Made by a program: the position numbers and the translations under genes. From UBA2144 sp964506185 (GTDB taxonomy: Bacteria > Patescibacteriota > Gracilibacteria > Peribacterales > Peribacteraceae): 34,377 nucleotides of DNA. The first letter of the stretch is position 1. Every line of letters begins with the position of its first letter. Where the stretch lies: positions 1 through 34,377 of the forward strand of contig CAZDKL010000017.1 in NCBI GenBank assembly GCA_964506185.1. Reading direction: 5' to 3'. Positions 29,477 through 34,377 of the stretch are shown in pieces. The notes beneath the pieces are model-generated. The model did no database searches and was not told where the DNA came from. It saw only the letters and a program-made list of their open reading frames with translations.

Positions 29477-29485
29477 TGCTATTCT
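29477..29485 (+). promoter_or_regulatory. Extended -10 TGcTATTCT for tyrS, leaderless
   Basis: TGn followed by TATTCT ends 7 nt before the tyrS ATG, so transcription should begin at or one base before the start codon. No convincing -35. Confidence 0.45.
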
Positions 29486-29492
29486 TTAGGCA

Positions 29493-30671
29493 ATGAATTC
29501 TGATGAACTTCTTACAAGGGCTGTAGAAAAAGTAATTCCTGAGGATTTGGCAGAAAAGAAGCTTAAATCCGGCAAACCTATCAGGATATACCTTGGGATT
29601 GATCCGACAGGCAGCAAGCTTCATATCGGACATACTGTGCCACTAAGGAAGCTTCAGGCCTTTGCAGAAGCCGGTCATGAAGTCATATTTTTAGTTGGAA
29701 GCTTTACTGCGATGATAGGGGATCCTTCCGGAAGAGATGAAATGAGGCAGGCTCTAACAAAAAAGGATGTCGAGAACAACTTCAAGACTTATAAGGAACA
29801 GGCAAGTAAAGTTCTCGACTTCAAGAAAATAAAAGTTACTTACAACCATGAGTGGTTAGAAAAATTAACTCCTCAGGATTTCCTGAAACTCGCCAGCTTC
29901 TTTACAAAACAACAGCTCGAACAGCGTGATATGTTCGTAAAAAGGGAGGAGGAAGGCAAGCCTGTCTATGTAAATGAACTGATGTACCCACTACTTCAGG
30001 GATACGACTCGTCTCACATGGATGTTGATGCAGAACTGGGAGCAACTGATCAGGAATTCAACATGCTGGCCGGCAGAACTATGAATAAAGCACTAGGAAA
30101 GCGTGAGAAGTTTGTTCTGACCGTAAAGATTTTGCTCGGGACTGATGGAAGGAAGATGAGTAAGACTTATGACAACTGTATTTACATAGAAGATGAGCCC
30201 AATGACATGTTTGGCAAGGTAATGTCGGTTAATGACGAACTGATGGGAGATTACTTCGAATGCTGTACCGATGTTCCGATGGATGAAGTTAAAAAAATCA
30301 TAAAGGGAGATCCTCGTGAAGCAAAAGTCAGATTAGCCAAAGAGATCGTCACTCTTTACCATGGAGAGAAGGCCGCCGAGTCTGCATCCGAAGCTTTTGA
30401 TAAAGTTTTTAAAGATAAGGAGGTGCCTGATGATATGCCTGAAGTTAAGGTTAAGAAGGGTACTAAGGTAATTGACGTTATTACTGAGAATAAGCTCGTA
30501 AGCTCAAAATCTGAGGCTAGACGGGTGATTGAGCAGGGCGGGGTTAAACTGAACGATGAGGCTATTGATTCAATCGAAGCTGAAGTAGGGGAGGGCCTGG
30601 CCCCCGAAGACATGGCGAAGGGGGTGGTCTTGAAGGTTGGAAAGAGGAAGTTCTTAAAAATAATCATTTAA
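29493..30671 (+). CDS. tyrS: Tyrosyl-tRNA synthetase
   Basis: A 392-residue class I synthetase that charges tRNA-Tyr. The HIGH motif is intact (SKLHIGH, residues 44-47) in the LGIDPTGSKLHIGH context. The amino-acid pocket region shows GYDSSHMDVDAELGATDQ. The KMSKS loop reads KMSKT at residues 221-225, an accepted variant. A C-terminal S4 domain (about 335-385, SSKSEARRVIEQGGVKLND) binds the tRNA. Length is normal for the type with the S4 domain. It overlaps the convergent lipoprotein gene by 8 bases at the 3' end. Confidence 0.95.
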   Translation: MNSDELLTRAVEKVIPEDLAEKKLKSGKPIRIYLGIDPTGSKLHIGHTVPLRKLQAFAEAGHEVIFLVGSFTAMIGDPSGRDEMRQALTKKDVENNFKTYKEQASKVLDFKKIKVTYNHEWLEKLTPQDFLKLASFFTKQQLEQRDMFVKREEEGKPVYVNELMYPLLQGYDSSHMDVDAELGATDQEFNMLAGRTMNKALGKREKFVLTVKILLGTDGRKMSKTYDNCIYIEDEPNDMFGKVMSVNDELMGDYFECCTDVPMDEVKKIIKGDPREAKVRLAKEIVTLYHGEKAAESASEAFDKVFKDKEVPDDMPEVKVKKGTKVIDVITENKLVSSKSEARRVIEQGGVKLNDEAIDSIEAEVGEGLAPEDMAKGVVLKVGKRKFLKIII

Positions 30672-31161
30672 GCTGAACCCTCTCATCATCCGTAAACACT
30701 GTAAATGTGTAATCACAAGGACACATCCTAAGCTCAGGATCAAAGTAGTCTACAATGCTCGAGAGTATTAGAAGGTGTCCATCATTACTTCTTAAAGCAA
30801 CAAGCTGCCTATCTTCTTTTTCCTCCTGTGCCATAATCCTTTCATAGCCTAATTTTTTCAACTTATCGCCGGCAAGCATGAACTCCCAATAATCATCATC
30901 AGCATATTCTGTCTCCTCATTCAAAAGATCCATATTGAGGCTCTGTTCAAGTGTACCCTGAATCTCCCAGCCATTAATTGTGACCTCACTCCCTTCCCAT
31001 GTAAATGTTCTAGAAGATTCGCGCCGTTCATCCCAATCGACAAGGGGATATAGCGTTAAAGCCAAAGTCTGATTCAACTCGTCAGTTTCGATTGTATGTA
31101 CATTGTATGTACAGTTTCCGAGCAATAATGACGCGAAAATCGTTAAAATATACCTCTTCAT
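30664..31161 (-). CDS. Predicted small lipoprotein
   Basis: A 165-residue protein with a short signal (MKRYILTIFASLLLGNC) and a lipobox ending at Cys17 (LGNC), so it is probably exported and lipid-anchored. The mature part is acidic and hydrophilic with a few aromatic strands (WEGSEVTINGWEIQG) and a CPC near the end (RMCPCDYTF). I do not recognise the family. It ends in TGA, one of the few TGA stops here. The stop region overlaps tyrS by 8 bases. A well-placed -10 lies 6 nt before the ATG. Confidence 0.75.
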   Translation of the reverse strand: MKRYILTIFASLLLGNCTYNVHTIETDELNQTLALTLYPLVDWDERRESSRTFTWEGSEVTINGWEIQGTLEQSLNMDLLNEETEYADDDYWEFMLAGDKLKKLGYERIMAQEEKEDRQLVALRSNDGHLLILSSIVDYFDPELRMCPCDYTFTVFTDDERVQLK

Positions 31162-31167
31162 GGTGTA

Positions 31168-31176
31168 TTTATATCA
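31168..31176 (-). promoter_or_regulatory. Extended -10 TGaTATAAA, leaderless lipoprotein gene
   Basis: On the minus strand TGA is followed by TATAAA (5/6), ending 6 nt before the ATG at 31161. The TGA of the motif is also the stop codon of the candidate 31-residue gene upstream. Confidence 0.5.
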
Positions 31177-31269
31177 CAAAAGCAGAAGTGATGGTACGCT
31201 TGCTGCCGTTACAACAATTGCAAGTGACGTTAGAAGCGCAAGGCCGAGGCTTTTGGTTTCTGCTGACAT
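31174..31269 (-). CDS. Candidate 31-residue membrane micropeptide
   Basis: An ATG at 31269 opens MSAETKSLGLALLTSLAIVV and continues TAASVPSLLLL to a TGA, ending 12 nt before the lipoprotein ATG. A polar N-terminus followed by one hydrophobic helix is typical of single-span micropeptides. A TATATAAG stretch lies about 8-15 nt upstream and could be a -10. It might instead be non-coding leader. Evidence is composition and position only. Confidence 0.35.
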   Translation of the reverse strand: MSAETKSLGLALLTSLAIVVTAASVPSLLLL

Positions 31270-31353
31270 GTTTCACTTATATAGACGAAAAAGTAAGCAT
31301 TTTGTTACTTAGATTGGCTACCTTATTTATACAATATTCTAAAGTGCCTTGAA

Positions 31354-31608
31354 TTAAGCCCTGCATACAGTTTTCGAGGTAACAGTACAACCAAGCATTT
31401 GAAGAGTGGTGCGAAGTGAAGCGGTAGGGGAGTGGTTGAAACGACGCGGAATGTATACGTGAATATCCCCCTTCCTGGGATAACCCTTCAACCACTCCAC
31501 CAGATGATGAATGTTTATTTCTTTTTCCTGTGACCAGTCAACGGTAACGCGGGGTGGGTTACTTTTGCCTTTATTGGTGTTGATTACTGTCACAGACATA
31601 GTGTACAT
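31354..31608 (-). CDS. Small unknown protein with a strong ribosome binding site
   Basis: An 84-residue protein I do not recognise. It has a beta-alpha look: MSVTVINTNKG, PPRVTVDWSQ, then a helix INIHHLVEWLKGYP, a strand GDIHVYIPRRF, and TTLQMLGCTVTSKTVC. There is no signal or membrane segment. Support comes from an AGGAAGG Shine-Dalgarno 7 nt before the ATG at 31608, which is rare in this window. A second ATG three codons later is an alternative. The reading frame contains a 12-bp inverted repeat (31429-31440 with 31487-31498). The unusual ribosome binding site may point to a different origin from its neighbours. Confidence 0.55.
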   Translation of the reverse strand: MYTMSVTVINTNKGKSNPPRVTVDWSQEKEINIHHLVEWLKGYPRKGDIHVYIPRRFNHSPTASLRTTLQMLGCTVTSKTVCRA

Positions 31609-31615
31609 ACGTTCA

Positions 31616-31622
31616 CCTTCCT
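31616..31622 (-). promoter_or_regulatory. Shine-Dalgarno AGGAAGG for the 84-residue gene
   Basis: AGGAAGG on the minus strand, 7 nt before the ATG at 31608. It supports this start. It is the only strong Shine-Dalgarno I found, as most genes here have a -10 box at that distance instead. Confidence 0.55.
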
Positions 31623-31663
31623 ATTCAAGTGTTTGCTATTGCACAAATATACAATTGCCTTTT

Positions 31664-31795
31664 AACAATCAACACGCTCATCCGTTATTGCGGATTCGCT
31701 TTCAACAATCGACAATCAACCCGTTGAAGTTGAAAGTCGATTGTTGATTGTTGACAGTTCGCCGTAGGCGAACGTGTCGACTGTCAATTGTCTAA
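31664..31795. repeat. Arm repeats with two different hairpin cores
   Basis: AACAATCAACACGCT, then a core ATCCGTTATTGCGGAT, then TCGCTTTCAACAATCGACA. An inverted set follows, AGTCGATTGTTGATTGTTGA, with core TTCGCC-GTA-GGCGAA and then GTGTCGACTGTCAATTGTC. The arms match the repeats at 9294-9440 and 11096-11171, while both cores are unique. The last bases include the stop codon of the membrane-protein gene at 31792. No gene is seen in 31623-31791. Confidence 0.65.
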
Positions 31796-32175
31796 ACCAA
31801 TCCCGCTCCGTAGAAACAAAGAACTCCAAGAACAACGCCAATGATGGCATGGACGGGGAGTGCTCCTTTATTATTAAGCATTTTCATCTGCATAGGCTTA
31901 ATAGATTTCGGAGACCAGGCGATAACCAAACCTTTGATAAACATTGACCAAGCAAGCAGTCTGAATAGCCCGGAGGCATCTGTACCTATTTCGACTCCTT
32001 CTTTAAGAACCAAAACAGAAACAATTACATAAATTCCGCCCCATGTGCGAAGCGAAGTGTCGTCTTCAATTACCTTCTTTAAATATGCTACGGTTTTTGC
32101 AGGAGATACAAGCATAGGAAGACAGACCAAAAACATTAACGTGCCGATGATGTAAGCGAAAGTTGAAAGTTCCAT
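31792..32175 (-). CDS. Small four-helix membrane protein
   Basis: A 127-residue predicted inner-membrane protein with four hydrophobic segments: TFAYIIGTLMFLVCLPMLV, WGGIYVIVSVLVL, LFRLLAWSMFIKGLVIAW and HAIIGVVLGVLCFYGAGLV. A conserved-looking loop IEDDTSLRTWGG lies between the first two. I cannot name the family with confidence. A longer start at 32205 lies upstream of a perfect TATAAT and would add ten residues, so the ATG at 32175 is preferred. The 3' end runs into a spacer repeat. It is divergent from the slipin gene, which may be coincidental. Confidence 0.75.
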   Translation of the reverse strand: MELSTFAYIIGTLMFLVCLPMLVSPAKTVAYLKKVIEDDTSLRTWGGIYVIVSVLVLKEGVEIGTDASGLFRLLAWSMFIKGLVIAWSPKSIKPMQMKMLNNKGALPVHAIIGVVLGVLCFYGAGLV

Positions 32176-32184
32176 ATGAGACGG

Positions 32185-32190
32185 ATTATA
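32185..32190 (-). promoter_or_regulatory. -10 TATAAT for the four-helix membrane protein
   Basis: A perfect TATAAT ends 9 nt before the ATG at 32175, the same distance as in glmS and the transposase gene. It predicts a leader of about 2-3 nt and rules against the upstream start at 32205. Confidence 0.55.
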
Positions 32191-32265
32191 CGATAATATG
32201 GTCAATAGAATTGCTTGCTGAATGCAATATATGTAGTATTTCTATCACATTACCCCCTATGAGCT

Positions 32266-33006
32266 ATGTCGTTCTTCTACATTATCCCGGCTGTAATTCT
32301 GCTCCTTTCTTTTATAAGACAGATCAACCAATACGAAAGAGGAGTTGTACTTTTTATGGGTAAATTCCAAGGAACATGGGATCCCGGTTGGAAAATCGTA
32401 ATTCCGGTATTCCAAAAGCTAATTAAAGTGGATATCAGGGTAAAAGCTGTTGATGTACCGGATCAGGAGGCTATAACGCGCGATAACATCCCCATAAGGA
32501 TCAATGCTGTCATCTATTACAAAGTTCTGGATGCAAAAAAAGCAGTACTGGAAGTTGAAAACTTCTATCATGCAGTCAGTCAGTTGGCTCAAACCACAAT
32601 GCGTAATTCGGTAGGTGAAGTGACATTAGACGAACTGTTAAGTAAAAAGAAGGAGATTTCCGATGGTATAAAGCAAACTGTCGATGCTGCCTCGGACGCA
32701 TGGGGGATTGATGTGCAAGCTGTGGAGCTTAAGGACATTGTTCTTCCTGACTCACTTAAGAGGACTATTGCCAAAGTTGCAGAAGCACAACGCGAGAAGC
32801 AGGCAGTTATCATTAATTCAGAAGGTGAGGTTGCAGCAGCAAGTAACATGGCAGATGCAGCCGAGACACTGGCCAAGCAGCATGGAGCATTGCATCTGCG
32901 TACTTTGCAAAGCATTAATGATTTAAGCTCGGATCAATCCAATACAACGATTTGGATGGTGCCAATCGAAGCTCTGCGAGCTATCGAGGGAATGACTAAG
33001 AAGTAA
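32266..33006 (+). CDS. Slipin / stomatin-like SPFH (Band 7) protein
   Basis: A 246-residue SPFH-domain membrane scaffold. A short N-terminal hydrophobic hairpin (FFYIIPAVILLLSFI) is followed by the Band 7 core: INQYERGVVLFMGKF, DPGWKIVIPVFQKLIKVDIR, and ITRDNIPIRINAVIYYKV. The C-terminal helix carries AEAQREKQAVIINSEGE, the stomatin oligomerisation region. Slipins assemble on membranes and are often paired with an NfeD-type protease-like partner; none is adjacent here. The start is the ATG giving MSFFYIIP. Three hairpins follow the stop. Confidence 0.93.
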   Translation: MSFFYIIPAVILLLSFIRQINQYERGVVLFMGKFQGTWDPGWKIVIPVFQKLIKVDIRVKAVDVPDQEAITRDNIPIRINAVIYYKVLDAKKAVLEVENFYHAVSQLAQTTMRNSVGEVTLDELLSKKKEISDGIKQTVDAASDAWGIDVQAVELKDIVLPDSLKRTIAKVAEAQREKQAVIINSEGEVAAASNMADAAETLAKQHGALHLRTLQSINDLSSDQSNTTIWMVPIEALRAIEGMTKK

Positions 33007-33011
33007 AAAGC

Positions 33012-33083
33012 GGTCGGCCCCAGAAGGGGGCCGACCAACGAGCGATCCCAGAAGGGGATCACCCGTGTCGTGAGATGCGACAC
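33012..33083 (+). ncRNA. Three consecutive hairpins downstream of the slipin gene
   Basis: Hairpin 1: a 10-bp stem GGTCGGCCCC / GGGGCCGACC (33012-33036) with loop AGAAG. Hairpin 2: a 6-bp stem GATCCC / GGGATC (33044-33060) with the same AGAAG loop. Hairpin 3: a 6-bp stem GTGTCG / CGACAC (33065-33083) with a 7-base loop. There is no U-tract after any of them. The first may end or protect the slipin transcript. The shared loop suggests a structured RNA element or related REP-like units. No known RNA family is assigned. Confidence 0.5.
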
Positions 33084-33096
33084 AGCAACTTTACTG

Positions 33097-33125
33097 TTTA
33101 CAAGAATTATTGCAAGACTTACCAT
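33097..33125 (+). promoter_or_regulatory. Promoter TTTACA-17-TACCAT, leaderless B3/B4 gene
   Basis: The -35 TTTACA (5/6) and a TAnnnT-type -10 (TACCAT) have a 17-nt spacer. The -10 ends 6 nt before the ATG at 33132, so the transcript should start at the start codon. Confidence 0.55.
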
Positions 33126-33131
33126 TAACTT

Positions 33132-33836
33132 ATGAACTTCACAATATCCCCCAAAGTCTTTGAAAACTATCCCGATCTGGCAATTGGCGTCATTGTCGCA
33201 TCTAATATAGATAATTCAGGAAGCTTCCCGGAAGTTGCCCAGATGCTCAGAAGTGAGGAAGAAAACATTAGAAACTCCATCGATCTGGATACCTTCAAAG
33301 AACATCCTAATATTTCTGCATTGCAGGAAGTCCACAGAGCATTCGGAAGCAACCCGAACAAATTCCCGCCCTCAGCTCAGGCGCTGGTTAAAAGAATCCT
33401 AAAGGGGGGAGAGCTTCCTACGATTAATCCCCTTGTTGATGTATATAACGTCATTTCACTCAGATACATAGTCTGCGCAGGTGCTGAGGATATTGATGCC
33501 TGCAAGGGCGATGTTCAGCTTGCATACGCCGACGGGTCAGAAACTTTTAAATTGATCGGAGGCGAAGAGGAAGATCCGCCTGATGAGGGGGAGCTGGTTT
33601 ACAAGGACGACGTAGGAGTCATCTGCAGAAAACTTAATTGGCGGGAAGGGGACAGGACGCGTACGACTGAAAATACCAAGAACGCAATTGTTGTTATTGA
33701 AGGCTTTCCTCCGTTTAGCAGAGCTGACCTTGATCAGGCATTGGCTGAGGTCAGTGAAATGCTGAAGCAGTATTGTAAGTGTGAGACTAGGCTTGAGGTT
33801 CTGACTAAGGAGAAATCAGAAATAAGCTTATCCTAA
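33132..33836 (+). CDS. B3/B4 tRNA-binding domain protein (PheT-related)
   Basis: A 234-residue free-standing B3/B4 domain, the editing-site fold found inside the phenylalanyl-tRNA synthetase beta subunit. Recognisable elements are HRAFGSNPNKFPPSAQALVKR, NPLVDVYNVISLRY, and LVYKDDVGVICRKLNWREGD, followed by TENTKNAIVVIEG. The usual length is 210-240. Free-standing members are thought to act on mischarged tRNA or amino acids; this is inferred and the substrate is unknown. It has its own predicted leaderless promoter. A REP hairpin begins 7 bases after its stop. Confidence 0.88.
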   Translation: MNFTISPKVFENYPDLAIGVIVASNIDNSGSFPEVAQMLRSEEENIRNSIDLDTFKEHPNISALQEVHRAFGSNPNKFPPSAQALVKRILKGGELPTINPLVDVYNVISLRYIVCAGAEDIDACKGDVQLAYADGSETFKLIGGEEEDPPDEGELVYKDDVGVICRKLNWREGDRTRTTENTKNAIVVIEGFPPFSRADLDQALAEVSEMLKQYCKCETRLEVLTKEKSEISLS

Positions 33837-33843
33837 CCACGAT

Positions 33844-33869
33844 GAGAGCAGGTCTTCGACCTGCGGTGT
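33844..33869 (+). repeat. REP hairpin, left of the transposase gene
   Basis: GAGA followed by a perfect 7-bp stem GCAGGTC-TTC-GACCTGC and GGTGT. It matches the inverted copy at 34331-34356 at all but three positions, two of which are a compensating base-pair change in the stem. Confidence 0.75.
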
Positions 33870-33876
33870 CGAGATA

Positions 33877-33885
33877 TGGTACTAT
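33877..33885 (+). promoter_or_regulatory. Possible extended -10 TGgTACTAT for the transposase gene
   Basis: TGn followed by TACTAT (4/6, TAnnnT) ends 9 nt before the ATG at 33895. The spacing matches other genes here. Confidence 0.35.
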
Positions 33886-33894
33886 GGTCTGCTC

Positions 33895-34329
33895 ATGACA
33901 CAACGACACGAGATTCAGAACGAATTTACAATGTTTGTTACTACAAACACATACAAACGTAATCCATATTTCTTAAATGATTCTCATGCACATGAAGCAA
34001 TAGAACAAATTTATCGCGTACAAGAAAGAATGCCATTCATACTTTATGGGTTCGTGATTATGCCCGATCACTGCCATTTCTTACTAAACGTTCCTGAGCC
34101 TGGATCAGTATCATCCGTTATCAGAATGTACAAAATGGGCCTAAGTTTTCAAATTGGAATATCTCCTTTATGGCAAAAAAGGTTCTATAACAAAATTGTA
34201 AATAATACGGCAAAGACATTGAGTTATATTCACAATAATCCCGTTAAAGCTGGCATATGTGAAAACCAGGATAAATACAAATGGTCATCAGCATCAGGTA
34301 AATGGGATATAACAGAATTGTCATGGTAA
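33895..34329 (+). CDS. REP-associated tyrosine transposase (Y1_Tnp, RAYT)
   Basis: A 144-residue single-strand DNA transposase of the IS200-like HUH family. The HUH metal site is DHCHFLL (His59, His61). The likely nucleophile is Tyr79 in SVIRMYKMG; this is an inference from position. The C-terminal RAYT signature is complete: LWQKRFYNKIV, then LSYIHNNPVKAGI and KYKWSSA. RAYTs are usually single-copy, domesticated enzymes that recognise REP hairpins. Here cognate-looking hairpins flank the gene on both sides. Length is at the short end of the family but no key motif is lost. Confidence 0.93.
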   Translation: MTQRHEIQNEFTMFVTTNTYKRNPYFLNDSHAHEAIEQIYRVQERMPFILYGFVIMPDHCHFLLNVPEPGSVSSVIRMYKMGLSFQIGISPLWQKRFYNKIVNNTAKTLSYIHNNPVKAGICENQDKYKWSSASGKWDITELSW

Positions 34330-34330
34330 T

Positions 34331-34356
34331 ACATCGCACGTCGAAGACGTGCTCTC
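34331..34356 (-). repeat. REP hairpin, right of the transposase gene (inverted)
   Basis: A perfect 7-bp stem GCACGTC-GAA-GACGTGC (34336-34352). Read on the minus strand it is GAGA, GCACGTCTTCGACGTGC, GATGT, matching the left copy. It starts two bases after the transposase stop codon. Confidence 0.75.
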
Positions 34357-34377
34357 CATGAGGTTGTTATTGTTTTA

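Larger units (their letters stand above)
33844..34356 (+). mobile_element. REP / RAYT unit: transposase gene between inverted REP hairpins
   Basis: A REP-associated tyrosine transposase gene is flanked closely by one REP hairpin on each side in opposite orientation, the usual arrangement of a REPtron. No target-site duplication or other IS end is seen. Confidence 0.75.

Noticed and set aside
31677..31770. tRNA-like fold from the clustered hairpins
   Set aside because: The stems belong to the arm-and-core repeat. No T-loop GTTCnAnnC or anticodon arm of the right size is present.
1..34377. Alternative genetic code with TGA as glycine (Gracilibacteria/Absconditabacteria style)
   Set aside because: Conserved genes (tyrS, rpsT, glmS, the class B PBP, rluD) read to family length with no in-frame TGA, and TGA ends the lipoprotein gene at 30664. 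TGA stops are few, but TAA/TAG preference is expected in AT-rich DNA.

Overview
The window looks like a metagenome-assembled scaffold from a Candidate Phyla Radiation (Patescibacteria) bacterium, possibly Peregrinibacteria-like. This is an inference. It rests on short compact genes, very large Thr/Gly/Ser-linked surface proteins, few Shine-Dalgarno sequences, and a sigma-region-4/HARE-HTH regulator of a type I associate with such genomes. The ordinary genetic code fits: conserved genes read through without in-frame TGA, and TGA closes the gene ending at 30664. That argues against the TGA=Gly lineages. Three 100-N scaffold gaps (2318-2417, 11949-12048, 19791-19890) each interrupt a gene.

Layout. 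1-8183 (minus) is a giant surface protein with an N-terminal membrane anchor, two homologous Ig-like/adhesin modules, long acidic Thr-Gly-Ser linkers and a LamG domain. It is cut by the first gap and runs off the left edge. 8504-11434 (minus) holds a lipoprotein, a sigma4-HARE-HTH regulator, RuvX/YqgF and ribosomal protein S20. 11686-13690 (plus) holds glmS (split by the second gap) and a four-helix-bundle (23S IVS-type) protein. 13776-16373 (minus) is a class B penicillin-binding protein. 16411-25410 (plus) is the most unusual locus: a small acidic protein overlapping (TAATG) a second giant gene, then a 247-aa unknown. The giant gene looks like two genes only because a 55-bp assembly overlap was left on both sides of the third gap. 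Collapsing it gives one 2575-codon protein with membrane segments, a caspase-like His/Cys domain and an HD phosphohydrolase domain. 25460-28436 holds a PilB/GspE-type ATPase and a membrane-anchored FecR/Ig-like protein. 28429-34356 holds an RluD-type pseudouridine synthase, tyrS, a lipoprotein, small proteins, a slipin, a B3/B4-domain protein and a REP-associated transposase flanked by inverted REP hairpins.

Two genome-wide habits stand out. First, about nine genes have a -10 hexamer ending only 6-9 nt before the start codon, which predicts leaderless or nearly leaderless mRNAs. Second, the spacers carry several short repeat families: a degenerate GGAAGAACGAAAGA-type repeat, and an AACAATCRACAATCAAC arm repeat around a variable hairpin core. 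Both families, or pieces of them, also occur in frame inside coding sequence. No rRNA, tRNA or CRISPR array was seen. No gene-free stretch exceeds 300 bases; the longest is 8184-8503, filled largely by a promoter and repeats.

Functionally the window mixes housekeeping (translation, wall precursor and wall synthesis, rRNA maturation) with a cell-envelope programme: giant adhesin-like protein, giant membrane-associated peptidase-like protein, pilus-type ATPase, FecR/Ig protein, lipoproteins and slipin.
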